Shown: one piece after another, positions 8,775 to 17,155 of the stretch | How the letters are laid out: every line of letters begins with the position of its first letter | Numbering within the stretch: position 1 is the first letter of the stretch | Program-made: the position numbers and the translations under genes | Assembly: GCF_000255295.1 (NCBI RefSeq) | Contig: NC_017030.1 | Coordinates: forward strand, 5,146,001-5,210,000 | Length of the DNA: 64,000 bases | DNA from: Corallococcus coralloides DSM 2259 | GTDB taxonomy: Bacteria; Myxococcota; Myxococcia; Myxococcales; Myxococcaceae | Reading direction: 5' to 3' | Notes under the pieces: generated by a model | Databases searched by the model: none | What the model was told of the DNA's origin: nothing | The model's input: the letters and a program-made list of their open reading frames with translations, nothing else

Positions 8775-10490
8775 ATGCCTTTCGACGTGAAGGACATCCT
8801 CCGGCAGCTGGAAGCCGGCTTCGCCCCGGAATCAGGCGCCCCGAAGTGGTGGCAGGAGAGCTGGGAGGATCCGGAAGGGTTCGCCGTGGCGCTCGCGGAG
8901 GCCCACGCGGGCCGGGGCGTCCCGCCGCCCAAGAGCCGCCCGGGCCAGCAGTACGACTTCTTCCATGATCTCATCGTGCGCCACGTCGCGCTGGAGCGCC
9001 CCGCGTTCCGCACGCACCAGCGCATCCAGGGCTGGCAGGCCGTGGGCTACCGCGCGCTGCACGACCTGGCCTCGCGCCGCGCCAGCGAGTGGGCGGATCA
9101 GGGCGTGGAGCCGGGCATGAAGGTCTGCCTGGTCCACGGCGTGGGGCAGGAGCTGCTCGTGTCGCTCCTGGCCACGCTGAAGCTGGGCGGCTGCTTCACG
9201 CTCCTGCCGCCCATGGGCCCGCGCGCCATGGCCACGCGGCTGGAAGCCCTGACGCCGGACTTCATCGCCGCGGAACCCCACCAGCTCCCGCTCCTCAAGG
9301 GCCACGAGCCATTGCTGCTCAAGAGCCAGGGGAGGGGAGCGCCGGGCTTCACGTCCCACACGTACAAGCCCACGGACGTGGTGGGGCTGCTCTTCTCGCC
9401 GCTGGTGGATCCGCCGCACACGCCCGTGCCCCTCACCGCGGAGAACGCGTGGAAGGGCGCCATCGGCGACGGGATGCTCACCTTCGGCCTGTCGCCGGGG
9501 GACCTCCTCGCGGCGCCGGACTTCCCGGTGCTCCAGCACCTGCCGGCGCTCCTCTTCACCACGCTCCTGCGCGGCGCCACCTACCTGCACCTGGAGATGG
9601 CGGACCTGGCGCTCAACCCGGCCCCGCTCCTGGAGCACCCGCTGCGCGCCCTGGGCGTGACGCCGAAGCTGCGCGACCTGCTCCTGCGCCACCGCGCCAA
9701 CCTGCGCAACGTGCAGCACTGGTTCCGCAGCCCGGAGGAGCCCTTCGACGCCCAGGCGTGGCGCGCGTGGGTGAAGCAGTGCGGCCTCCAGTCCGTGCCG
9801 TCCTCCAACATCCTCATCGACGCGTCCGCGGGCGGCGCGGTGCTGATGTCGTCGCGCGGCGTGAACGAGCCGGCCACGGACGTGCACACGGACGTCTTCC
9901 CCGTGCCGGGCCGCGCGTGGACGCTGAAGGATCCGAACGAGAGCGGGCAGGGTGCTCCCACGGACGTGGGCGTCTTCACGCTGCTGCCGGATAAGGAATA
10001 CCCGCCGGGCCACGTCCTGCTCGCGCGGATCCGTCAGCGCTACCACTACGCGGGCACGCTGGGCTTCCGGCACGACGGCCGCACCTACTCCGCGAAGGAG
10101 GTCACCGCCGCGCTGGAGGGCCTTCCGTTCCTCGCGGGCACCAGCGTGGTGCCGGTGTCCACCGGCGGCCTCGCCAGCCACTCCCGCTTCATCCTCCTGG
10201 CCTTCACGGGGGCCACGCCTGCTCCCTCGTCCGGCGAGCAGGAGATCCACCGGCGCATCGAAATGCTGCTCGGCGGGGATTTCCTGCCCGACCGCATCGA
10301 GTTCTTTCCGCTCTTTCCCCACCGGGTGAAGGGCGCGGTCGACGACGCGTGGTGCGCCTCGCAGTTCTTCACCGGCGCGCTGCACAAGAAGGCGAAGGAC
10401 CCGATGTTCCAGGCCCTCACCGCCCTGCGGGGACGACTGCTGGAAAGCGCTGCCGCTTCGGGCGAAGATGACCCGTCGCCAGCGCGCTGA
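8775..10490 (+). CDS. Degenerate adenylate-forming (ANL) enzyme-like protein in T6SS locus
   Basis: A 571-residue protein with the overall layout of acyl/aryl-CoA ligases. An N-terminal segment (VGYRALHDLASRRASEW, GVEPGMKVCLVHGVGQELL, LATLKLGGCFTLLPP) matches the early ANL core. A central part (LTFGLSPGDLLAAPDFP, LLRGATYLHLE) matches the middle. A late segment (LGFRHDGRTYSAKEVTAALE) resembles the hinge and C-terminal domain. The Ser/Thr/Gly-rich ATP phosphate-binding loop expected near residue 210 is absent; the chain there reads VVGLLFSPLVDPPHTPVPL. The usual YRTGD motif is also not found. I infer a non-catalytic relative reused within the T6SS locus. Members of this superfamily normally activate carboxylates with ATP. 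It lies between the unknown first gene and the PAAR-like gene, all on one strand. Confidence 0.7.
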   Translation: MPFDVKDILRQLEAGFAPESGAPKWWQESWEDPEGFAVALAEAHAGRGVPPPKSRPGQQYDFFHDLIVRHVALERPAFRTHQRIQGWQAVGYRALHDLASRRASEWADQGVEPGMKVCLVHGVGQELLVSLLATLKLGGCFTLLPPMGPRAMATRLEALTPDFIAAEPHQLPLLKGHEPLLLKSQGRGAPGFTSHTYKPTDVVGLLFSPLVDPPHTPVPLTAENAWKGAIGDGMLTFGLSPGDLLAAPDFPVLQHLPALLFTTLLRGATYLHLEMADLALNPAPLLEHPLRALGVTPKLRDLLLRHRANLRNVQHWFRSPEEPFDAQAWRAWVKQCGLQSVPSSNILIDASAGGAVLMSSRGVNEPATDVHTDVFPVPGRAWTLKDPNESGQGAPTDVGVFTLLPDKEYPPGHVLLARIRQRYHYAGTLGFRHDGRTYSAKEVTAALEGLPFLAGTSVVPVSTGGLASHSRFILLAFTGATPAPSSGEQEIHRRIEMLLGGDFLPDRIEFFPLFPHRVKGAVDDAWCASQFFTGALHKKAKDPMFQALTALRGRLLESAAASGEDDPSPAR

Positions 10491-10505
10491 AAAAGGGAGC
10501 GGCAC

Positions 10506-10892
10506 ATGGGTGCTCAGGTCGTGATGGGAGCGATGCTCCAATGCAGCTTCGGGATGGCGCCCTCGTCGCTGATGGTGCTGCCCGTGAACCGGATCATGGC
10601 CACCACGCCCGCGGCGAACATCATGGACAACAAGCCGTTCCTGAACGTGCTGCCCTTCGGCATGTGCCAGTCATTGGCCAACCCCATGGTGGCGGCGGCG
10701 ACCGCGGCGGCCTTCGGCGTCCTCACCCCCATGCCCTGCATCCCCGCCACCGCGGCCCCCTGGGTGCCCGGGTGCCCCAAGGTGCTCATCGGCAACATGC
10801 CGGCGCTGGAGAGCAACTCCAAGTGCATGTGCAACTGGGGCGGCGTCATCCAGGTCGTCTCCCCCGGACAGATGGTGGCCATCGATGGGTAG
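10506..10892 (+). CDS. DUF4280 PAAR-like spike-tip protein
   Basis: A 128-residue protein matching the DUF4280 (PAAR-like) family, thought to cap the VgrG or phage-like spike in contractile systems. Family features seen are the opening GAxLxCSFG pattern (GAMLQCSFG), PFGMCQSLANP in the middle, PMPCIPATAAPW, and the ending with Cys-rich KCMCNWGGVIQVVSPGQ. The spaced Cys residues probably bind a metal or form the tip. The ATG has AAAGGGAGCGGCAC just upstream (AGGGAG). The gene overlaps the next by eight bases (10885-10892). In a T6SS setting it would sharpen the spike and may carry effectors. Confidence 0.85.
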   Translation: MGAQVVMGAMLQCSFGMAPSSLMVLPVNRIMATTPAANIMDNKPFLNVLPFGMCQSLANPMVAAATAAAFGVLTPMPCIPATAAPWVPGCPKVLIGNMPALESNSKCMCNWGGVIQVVSPGQMVAIDG

Positions 10893-11961
10893 CCCCGCAC
10901 AGGTGTTGGAGCCCGTGGACTTCACGCTGCTCGACGTGGAGTTCACCACCGCCCCCGTCCCCCTCGACGAGTCCGAGGGCCCGGATCCGCGCCTGGAGGC
11001 CATCACCGGCCTCGTCGCCAAGAGCGAGTACGCGGACGCGGCCCGTGCCGCCGCGGGGCTGTTGCGCCAGGGCGTGCGCGACGTGCGCGTGGTGGGGCCG
11101 TACCTCTTCGGCCACTTCTTCGCGGACGGCATGAAGGCGCTGCCCGTCCTGTTCCGCTCCCTCAAGCGCACGCTGACGGAGAACTGGGACTTCTTCGGCC
11201 CCATGGAGAAGAAGCTCGTCTTCGCGGACACCGGCCTGCGCTGGCTGCTGAAGATGATGGGCAAGCACCTGGAGCACCATTCGCGCCTCAAGGACGCGCA
11301 ATGGCAGACATGGAGCGCGCCCGGCAACCGCGAGCCCATGGAAGAGGCCCTGGCCCTGGGCGACCCGCTCATCGCCGCCCTCGCCATCCTGCAGAAGAGC
11401 GCGTGCATGGACGCCATGCGCACGCTGCTCGGCGCGCTGCGCTCCCACGCCCAGAGCGTGCCCTTCCTGCCCCCGCCGGAGGAGCCCAAGGCCGCCGCGG
11501 CCCCCGAGCCCGCGCTCGCCGCCGCTCCGGACGATGACGAGGAGGACGACGAAGGGGAGGAGGAAGAGGAGGTCCGCCCCGCGCGCAGGAAGAAGGCCGC
11601 CCGCCAGGAGGAACAGGACTCAGGGCCCAGCGTGCCCATGTCTCCCGCGCTCGCGCAGCTGGTCCGCAAGCTGTCTGCCTTTGAGGCGCTGGTGGAGCGC
11701 GAGGACTACGCCAAGGCGAGCGTCATCGCCGTGGACGTGCTCGCCACCGTGGAACGCTTCGACCCTCGCGTGTACCTGCCGCAGCTCTTCTCCGGCTTCT
11801 TCAATGGCCTGGCACAGCACGCGGAAGCCATCGAGCCCATGCTGCACAACACGGAGACGCTGTCCTTCCGCGCCATGGATCAGCTCTACCGCGTGGACCT
11901 GGACGCGTTCCTCGTCGCTCAAGCGCGCCAGTCGCGCGGCGGCTCGGAATACGACGAATAG
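10885..11961 (+). CDS. T6SS-associated protein, possibly TssA-like
   Basis: A 358-residue helical soluble protein. Residues ~30-180 are paired helices in an ImpA/TssA N-terminal-like pattern (repeats of the type ...KSEYADAARAAAGLLRQGVRD...). A strongly acidic, then basic linker follows (about residues 190-245, DDDEEDDEGEEEEE). A second helical domain (about 250-350) contains another EYADAA-like unit, VEREDYAKASVIAVDVL, so the two halves look like a duplicated repeat. TssA proteins prime the baseplate and sheath in T6SS, and no other TssA candidate is seen nearby. The match is by pattern rather than a clear motif; a TssA-unrelated accessory protein remains possible. It overlaps the PAAR-like gene by eight bases, and the stop is five bases before tssG. 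Confidence 0.5.
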   Translation: MGSPAQVLEPVDFTLLDVEFTTAPVPLDESEGPDPRLEAITGLVAKSEYADAARAAAGLLRQGVRDVRVVGPYLFGHFFADGMKALPVLFRSLKRTLTENWDFFGPMEKKLVFADTGLRWLLKMMGKHLEHHSRLKDAQWQTWSAPGNREPMEEALALGDPLIAALAILQKSACMDAMRTLLGALRSHAQSVPFLPPPEEPKAAAAPEPALAAAPDDDEEDDEGEEEEEVRPARRKKAARQEEQDSGPSVPMSPALAQLVRKLSAFEALVEREDYAKASVIAVDVLATVERFDPRVYLPQLFSGFFNGLAQHAEAIEPMLHNTETLSFRAMDQLYRVDLDAFLVAQARQSRGGSEYDE

Positions 11962-11966
11962 CCCCC

Positions 11967-12863
11967 ATGGCACTGGAGCGCGAACAGCCGGGCCGCAAGC
12001 TCACCGTCGAGGAGCGCATCAGCGAGCGCATCCGCAGCTTCGACGTGCCGGCCCTCCTGGACCTGCTCGCCAAGGAAGGCTACGGCGAGGCGGAGGTGGA
12101 GTTCCGCAGCCACCGCAGCACCGTGCACCAGCCCCACCTGGTGCATGCCATTGAATTCACCCGCCACCCGCGCAAACGCGTGGTCATCACCGTCAACCTG
12201 GGCCTGCTCAGTCTGCAGACACCCCTGCCATCCTTTCTCTTTCAGGCCATGGACCGCCTGGAGCAGGACACGATGGCTGACTTCCTGGGTTACTTTGACC
12301 ACCTGCTGCTGCGGACCCGGTTCGCGGGCCAGTTTCCTGATCGCGACGAATCCCTGCTGCCCGGCTGGGAACACTCCACCGCGCACCGGCTGCGCCTGCT
12401 TCGCCTCGCGTGCCCCAGCAGCCTGCACTGGCTGTTCGCCAAGGTCTTCCCGGAGGCGGAGGTGGTGGTGCGCCGCGAGACGCGCCGCCAGCGCATCGAA
12501 GCCAAGGGCATCCGCCTGGGCGCCGCCGCGCTCGGAGACGGCAGCGCGGTGGGCGGCTTCGCCACCGTTCCCACGGGCGGCGTCGAAGTGCGGCTGTTCC
12601 TCAACGAGCCGCACTCCGGCACCGGCACCCCCTGGGCCGTGGAGGCCCGCCGGCGCCTCAACACCCGCATCCTCCCGAGCCTCGCGGAGACCCCGCTCGC
12701 GCTCGCCGTCATCCTGTGCCTGCGTGATCAGAGCAGCTACGCGCGGCTGATCGACGGAAGCCACCTGGGCTACGAACCGTTGGTAGGCGGTCCGGAACAG
12801 ACCCAGGAGGTCCTCCTGTTCACGGGGGACACCGCTCAACTGCGATCATCAGAACCCCGCTAG
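11967..12863 (+). CDS. tssG: T6SS baseplate protein TssG
   Basis: TssG pairs with TssF, TssE and TssK to form the T6SS baseplate wedge. This 298-residue protein shows the TssG core: VEFRSHRSTVHQPHLVHAIE, then ITVNLGLLSLQTPLPSFL, then DTMADFLGYFDHLLLR, corresponding to the family's F-hGL-G-GPLP and DFLDhFNHR patterns. The length is normal to slightly short. Unusually, tssG lies upstream of tssB/tssC and apart from tssF, which is some 8 kb downstream; in most loci tssE, tssF and tssG are adjacent. The start ATG at 11967 follows the preceding stop by five bases. Downstream is a 136-base gap with a candidate promoter. Confidence 0.8.
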   Translation: MALEREQPGRKLTVEERISERIRSFDVPALLDLLAKEGYGEAEVEFRSHRSTVHQPHLVHAIEFTRHPRKRVVITVNLGLLSLQTPLPSFLFQAMDRLEQDTMADFLGYFDHLLLRTRFAGQFPDRDESLLPGWEHSTAHRLRLLRLACPSSLHWLFAKVFPEAEVVVRRETRRQRIEAKGIRLGAAALGDGSAVGGFATVPTGGVEVRLFLNEPHSGTGTPWAVEARRRLNTRILPSLAETPLALAVILCLRDQSSYARLIDGSHLGYEPLVGGPEQTQEVLLFTGDTAQLRSSEPR

Positions 12864-12881
12864 ACCTGACATGTCGGCTGG

Positions 12882-12911
12882 TTGACGGGAATTCCTGATC
12901 GCGCCTAGGCT
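12882..12911 (+). promoter_or_regulatory. Candidate promoter for the tssB-tssC-hcp part of the T6SS locus
   Basis: TTGACG at 12882-12887 and TAGGCT at 12906-12911 are spaced by 18 bases, in the only sizeable gap (12864-12999) in this part of the T6SS locus. The implied leader is about 80 bases and ends in an AGGGAG ribosome binding site at 12989-12994. The -10 match is weak. A separate promoter here would let the sheath genes be expressed independently of the five upstream genes. Confidence 0.35.
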
Positions 12912-12999
12912 GTAAATGTTCACTCGGCAGGGCGTACTCCCGGAGCGGCAAGGGCAGTACGGGGGGCATCAAACGCACTGCGATTGTCAGGGAGTCACC

Positions 13000-13644
13000 G
13001 TGGCCATTCAGGACCAGCTTCCCAAATCCCGCATCACCCTCACGTACCGCACCACCATCAACGGCGAGCAGGAGACGGTGAACCTGCCGTTGCGCCTCCT
13101 GGTCATGGGCGACTTCTCCCTGGGCTCCTCCGAGGACCGCAAGACGGACCTGGAGACGCGCAAGCTGCGGTCCGTGGACGGCCGCAACCTGGACGAGTTG
13201 ATGAAGGACATGAAGATGTCCACCAACTTCCAGGTCGCCAATCGCATCAACCCGGACGTGGAGGAGGAGCTGAACGTCACGCTCCCCATCGACCGGATGA
13301 AGTCCTTCCACCCGGATGAGATCGTCAAGCACGTGCCGAAGCTCAAGGCGCTGCTGCTGCTGAAGACGCTCCTCGTGGAGATGCAGTCGAACATCGACAA
13401 CCGCAAGGATCTGCGCCGCGAGCTCTACGAGCTGTTCTCCAAGCCGGAGGCGCTCAAGGAGCTGCTCAACGAGCTGAAGGGCTACGAGACCATGCGCCTG
13501 CCCGCCGGTGAGACCGCGGCGAAGACGGACGCGCCCGCCGCCGGTGCCGCCGCCGCTGGCAAGCCCGCCGGGGGTGCCGCCGCCGCCACGGCCGCGGTCG
13601 CCGCCACCGTCGCCGCGGGTGCCAAGCCCCCGGCCGCTTCCTGA
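13000..13644 (+). CDS. tssB: T6SS contractile sheath small subunit TssB
   Basis: TssB (VipA/ImpB) interlocks with TssC to form the contractile sheath. The protein has the family signature KSRITLTYRTTINGEQETVNLP..LLVMGDFS followed by RKLRSVDGRNLDELMKDM and an all-helical C-terminal part. The usual length is 160-180 residues; here about 215, because residues from ~165 on form an Ala/Gly/Pro-rich tail. I set the start at GTG 13000 (MAIQDQLPKSRITLTYR) because AGGGAG at 12989-12994 sits five bases before it and the family begins here. An upstream in-frame ATG at 12916 would add an unrelated leader and has no such site. tssC follows after 41 bases. Confidence 0.93.
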   Translation: MAIQDQLPKSRITLTYRTTINGEQETVNLPLRLLVMGDFSLGSSEDRKTDLETRKLRSVDGRNLDELMKDMKMSTNFQVANRINPDVEEELNVTLPIDRMKSFHPDEIVKHVPKLKALLLLKTLLVEMQSNIDNRKDLRRELYELFSKPEALKELLNELKGYETMRLPAGETAAKTDAPAAGAAAAGKPAGGAAAATAAVAATVAAGAKPPAAS

Positions 13645-13685
13645 TCCGACTTCCCAACCCCTTCGACTTCTAAAAGGACTCCGCC

Positions 13686-15173
13686 ATGGCTGAGACCACC
13701 TACCTGAAGCGCCTGTTCACCAGCGTCCGGCTCGATCCGCCCCAGGAATCGGCGCCGATGATCACCACCAACTTCGCGCCCGCCGGCGACGAGCAGCAGG
13801 TCACCCTGGAGAGCCGTTTCCTCTCCAGCGTCGCCGCGCTCCTGCAGAACGTGGCCCCCGTGGAGGGCCCGGACAACACCGCCCGCTTCGACAAGGGCCA
13901 GGTGCTGGACGTCATCAGCCGCATCGATCGCATGATCGACGCGCAGATGAACGAGATCCTCCACAACGAGACCTTCCAGAAGCTGGAGTCCACGTGGCGC
14001 GGCCTGGAGGACCTGGTCGACCACACCAACTTCAAGGCCAACATCGCCATCGACATCCTGGACGTCGCCAAGGACGAGCTGGCGGAGGACTTCGAGAACA
14101 ACTCCAGCAACATCTTCGCCGGAGCGCTGTTCGACAAGGTCTACATCCAGGAGTACGACCAGTACGGCGGCCGTCCCTTCGGCGCCATCGTGGGCCTGTA
14201 CGACTTCTCCTCCACGCCCGCGGACCTGACCTGGCTGCAGCGCATGGCCAAGGTCTCCAACGCCGCGCACGCGCCGTTCATCTCCGCCGTGAACCACAAG
14301 TTCTTCGGCTGCGAGACCATCGAGGAGATGGAGGCCATCAAGAACCTGGAGGGCGTGCTCGCCCACCCGCGGTTCGGCCGCTGGAACGCGTTCCGCGACA
14401 CGGAGGAGGCCGCCTACGTGGGCCTGACCTTCCCGCGCTACGTGCTGCGCCTGCCCTGGCATCCGGACAAGAACCCCTGCGACGTCCTCAACTTCACCGA
14501 GACGGCGCGCGGCGACTCCGACAAGTACCTCTGGGGCAACTCCGCCATCCTGCTCGCGCGCAACATGGTGAAGGCGTTCGAGATCTCCGGCTGGTGCCAG
14601 TCCATCCGCGGCCCCAAGGGCGGTGGCCTCATCTCCGGCCTGCCCGTGGACACCTTCTCCCTGCGCGGCCAGGAGGAGATCAAGGCCCCGGTGGAGATCG
14701 CCATCCCGGACTACCGCGAGTACGAGTTCGCGCGTAGCGGCTTCATCCCGCTCGTGTACCGCAAGGGTTCCAGCGACGCGACGTTCTTCAGCACCCAGTC
14801 CGCCAAGGTCGCCAAGACGTTCAAGGACCCCAAGGACTCGGAGAACTCGCAGCTCGTCACCAACCTGGCCTACACGTTCTCCATCACGCGGCTGGCGCAC
14901 TACGTGAAGTGCATCATGCGCGACAACATCGGCAACACGGCGGACGCGCCCTACATCCAGCGCCAGCTGGACTCGTGGCTGTCCAACTACGTCACGACCG
15001 TGGCCAACCCGGACGACCTCACGGTGCGCCGCTTCCCGTTCAAGGCGAGCAGCGTGACGGTGTTCCCGCGCCCCGGTGAGATCGGCTGGTATGACTGCAA
15101 GCTGGCCGTGCTCCCGCACATCCAGTTCGAAGGCCTCAACGTGGAGCTGATGCTCGAGTCGCGGCTCGGTTAA
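13686..15173 (+). CDS. tssC: T6SS contractile sheath large subunit TssC
   Basis: TssC (VipB/ImpC) is the main sheath protein, forming with TssB the tube-wrapping polymer whose contraction drives firing. The 495-residue length is normal. Family features include FDKGQVLDVISRIDRMIDAQ, NEILHNETFQKLESTWRGL, the strongly conserved GRPFGAIVGLYDF, and the C-terminal WLSNYVTTVANP with the handshake-domain end YDCKLAVLPHIQFEGLNVEL. ATG at 13686 is preceded by AAAAGGA. It is followed by a hairpin and the putative hcp gene. The identification is firm. Confidence 0.97.
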   Translation: MAETTYLKRLFTSVRLDPPQESAPMITTNFAPAGDEQQVTLESRFLSSVAALLQNVAPVEGPDNTARFDKGQVLDVISRIDRMIDAQMNEILHNETFQKLESTWRGLEDLVDHTNFKANIAIDILDVAKDELAEDFENNSSNIFAGALFDKVYIQEYDQYGGRPFGAIVGLYDFSSTPADLTWLQRMAKVSNAAHAPFISAVNHKFFGCETIEEMEAIKNLEGVLAHPRFGRWNAFRDTEEAAYVGLTFPRYVLRLPWHPDKNPCDVLNFTETARGDSDKYLWGNSAILLARNMVKAFEISGWCQSIRGPKGGGLISGLPVDTFSLRGQEEIKAPVEIAIPDYREYEFARSGFIPLVYRKGSSDATFFSTQSAKVAKTFKDPKDSENSQLVTNLAYTFSITRLAHYVKCIMRDNIGNTADAPYIQRQLDSWLSNYVTTVANPDDLTVRRFPFKASSVTVFPRPGEIGWYDCKLAVLPHIQFEGLNVELMLESRLG

Positions 15174-15187
15174 GCCGCATCCCACTT

Positions 15188-15209
15188 GGGGCAGGTGAGT
15201 GCCTGCCCC
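15188..15209 (+). promoter_or_regulatory. Hairpin between tssC and the putative hcp
   Basis: GGGGCAGG at 15188-15195 pairs perfectly with CCTGCCCC at 15202-15209 around a six-base loop. No T-run follows, so it is unlikely to be a full terminator. The next gene's Shine-Dalgarno-like CTGGAG lies just beyond (15217-15222). It may mark mRNA processing or protect the 5' end of the hcp-like message. This is seen only in sequence. Confidence 0.45.
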
Positions 15210-15228
15210 CCTTACCCTGGAGTGACAG

Positions 15229-15813
15229 ATGCCCCAGTTTTCGCGCAACCTGGACGTGTATCAGGGTTTCAACTTCAAGAAGGACAAGCAGAACCCCGTG
15301 GGCTACATCACCGCCATCACCATTGGCGGCGAGGCGCTGGCGGCGGACCAGGAGACCATCAAGGATCCTGAGAACCCGGACGCGCCCATCGCGGACAAGG
15401 TCGTCGCGGTGCTCAACCACTACCTGTGGGAGACGGGCGTGACGGACGCCATGTACTTCTCCGGCCAGGTGTCGGTGGCGAACAAGCAGAAGATCGCGGA
15501 GATGCTGCTGGGCAACTTCAGCAACATTGAAGTCAACTTCAAGTACGTCATCTACGAGTACGACCCCATCGGGAAGAAGTACTTCAAGTCGAACTTCCTC
15601 GACGCGGAGATGAAGGGTCTGCTCGAGAAGAACGGCGACGACCTGAACATGTCCATCGCGGACAACGAGTCGCGTGAAGTGCAGTCGCCCAAGAACTTCA
15701 CGTTCCAGATCGGCATCAAGCCGCAGGCGGCCGAGCAGTCGCTGAACCTGGCCACCTCTTCTTCGAAGAAGATCGCGAAGAAGTGGGGCATCACCGAAGC
15801 GGCCGCCAAGTAG
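15229..15813 (+). CDS. Putative T6SS tube protein (Hcp/TssD-like)
   Basis: A 194-residue protein, beta-rich in pattern, with no signal peptide or membrane segment. It sits directly after tssBC, the classic hcp position, and between two hairpins, as expected for a gene made in high amounts. The sequence does not show an easily recognised Hcp signature. Segments such as SNIEVNFKYVIYEYDPIGK and PKNFTFQIGIKPQAAEQSL fit alternating beta strands, and a short lysine-rich helical tail ends the protein. It is longer than standard Hcp (about 160-170 residues). I call it Hcp-like from position, size and strand pattern. Other choices are a tail-tube-initiator or an unrelated sheath accessory. If it is not Hcp, the tube gene lies outside the window. 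Confidence 0.5.
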   Translation: MPQFSRNLDVYQGFNFKKDKQNPVGYITAITIGGEALAADQETIKDPENPDAPIADKVVAVLNHYLWETGVTDAMYFSGQVSVANKQKIAEMLLGNFSNIEVNFKYVIYEYDPIGKKYFKSNFLDAEMKGLLEKNGDDLNMSIADNESREVQSPKNFTFQIGIKPQAAEQSLNLATSSSKKIAKKWGITEAAAK

Positions 15814-15835
15814 CATCGGCCGCGGTCCGGGTCTA

Positions 15836-15872
15836 AACCGGGCCGGGAGCAGGATTCGCTCCCGGCCGGGTT
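15836..15872 (+). promoter_or_regulatory. Strong hairpin after the putative hcp (attenuator or processing site)
   Basis: The arm at 15836-15850 pairs with 15858-15872 over 15 bases with one mismatch, closing a seven-base loop. There is no following T-run. It stands 22 bases after the stop of the hcp-like gene and 28 bases before tssK. A structure here could partly terminate transcription or stabilise the upstream message, giving more sheath and tube than baseplate. That effect is an inference. Confidence 0.6.
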
Positions 15873-15899
15873 CAGGCGGGTGGAAGGAAAGAACGTCGC

Positions 15900-17150
15900 A
15901 TGCAGCGGTACAAGCTCGCACGGGTCCGCTGGCACGTCGGCCAGACGCTTCTTCCGGAGCATTTCGTCGCGCAGGAGGACGCGCTGGACGCGGAGATCCG
16001 CCTCCACTCCACGCTGTCCGGCCTGCCGTCCTACGGCGTCGCGAACCTGGCCTGGAACGAGTCGCTCCTGCAGAGCGGCAGCCTGTCCATCTCCGCGCTC
16101 ACCGTCGTCACCAAGTCCGGGGACCTGCTGGACGTCCCGGGCAACTCCGTCATCTCGCCCCTGTCGCTGGAAGCCGTGGGCAAGACGGAGTTCATCGTCT
16201 ACCTGCACGTGCTCAAGGAGACCGTCAGCGCGGAGGGCATCCGCCTGTACGCGGATGATCCGCCGGTGCTCCAGCGCGTGCTGCACAAGCTGCAGCTGTC
16301 CACGGAGCCGGTGCTGGACGGGACCATTGGCTCCCTGGGGCTGGCCGCCGTGTCGCAGGACGAGGACGGCGCGTGGCACACGTCTCCGGACTGGGTGCCG
16401 CCGCTCTTGCTCGTGGGGCCCAACCCCTTCCTGGAGAAGCTGCTCTCCACGCTGGACGACCTGCTGGATCAGGTGCGCCAGCAGTTGCTCACCAACATCT
16501 CGGACACGTACCTGCGGACGGACCGGCTCACCAACGCGCGCCGGGCGCTCTTCGAAGTGCAGCGGCTCATCGCGCTGCGCCGGGACATGTTCCGTCAGGT
16601 GTACGTGCACCCGTACCACCTGTTCGACGCGCTCCGCCGGCTGTACTTCGAGGCCTGCTGCTACCTGGAGATGCTCCCGGACGAGCAGATGCCGGTGTAC
16701 CAGCACGAGGGGCTCAACGAGGCCCTGGGCGGGTGGATCCGCCTGCTCACGCGCAGCTTCCAGCCGGAGGCCACGCGCTCCACGCACAAGGCCTTCCAGG
16801 CGAAGGAAGGGCAGTTCCAGATGACGCCGCTGCCGCCGGAGATCCGCTCCGCCAGCGAGGCCTACCTGCTGGTGCAGCGCACCCAGCCCGGGGAGCGCAC
16901 GCCGCTGGACGGCGTGAAGCTGGCGAGCCCCTCGCGGCTGCCGCTGGTGCGCCGCCAGGCCCTGAAGGGCGTGCCCTTCAAGCACGTGCCGTATCCGTCC
17001 TTCCCTCACGCGCTGGGGCCGGAGATTGACTGGTACCTCCTGAGCAACGGCGAGGAGTGGCAGCACGCGCTGCGCGAGGACGGCCTGGCCTTCTACGTGA
17101 CTCCCGCGCTCCGGGGCGCCCAGACCTCGCTGTTCTGGCGGAGGAGCTAG
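15900..17150 (+). CDS. tssK: T6SS baseplate protein TssK
   Basis: TssK is the trimeric baseplate adaptor that links the wedge (TssE/F/G) to the TssJLM membrane complex. The N-terminus has the family signature W-x-G-x-x-L-x-P-x-H-F (RWHVGQTLLPEHFVAQEDAL, residues ~10-29), followed by the beta-rich shell domain and a helical middle (DLLDQVRQQLLTNISDTYL). The C-terminal head (SASEAYLLVQRTQPGERT onward) is the receptor-binding-like part. The 416-residue length is slightly shorter than typical (about 440-450). The end of this gene carries GAGGAG at 17141-17146, which serves as the ribosome binding site of tssE. Confidence 0.92.
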   Translation: MQRYKLARVRWHVGQTLLPEHFVAQEDALDAEIRLHSTLSGLPSYGVANLAWNESLLQSGSLSISALTVVTKSGDLLDVPGNSVISPLSLEAVGKTEFIVYLHVLKETVSAEGIRLYADDPPVLQRVLHKLQLSTEPVLDGTIGSLGLAAVSQDEDGAWHTSPDWVPPLLLVGPNPFLEKLLSTLDDLLDQVRQQLLTNISDTYLRTDRLTNARRALFEVQRLIALRRDMFRQVYVHPYHLFDALRRLYFEACCYLEMLPDEQMPVYQHEGLNEALGGWIRLLTRSFQPEATRSTHKAFQAKEGQFQMTPLPPEIRSASEAYLLVQRTQPGERTPLDGVKLASPSRLPLVRRQALKGVPFKHVPYPSFPHALGPEIDWYLLSNGEEWQHALREDGLAFYVTPALRGAQTSLFWRRS

Positions 17151-17155
17151 ACGCC

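Noticed and set aside
12916-12999. Upstream ATG for tssB
   Set aside because: Adds 28 residues unlike any TssB, while GTG 13000 has an AGGGAG site and starts the family.
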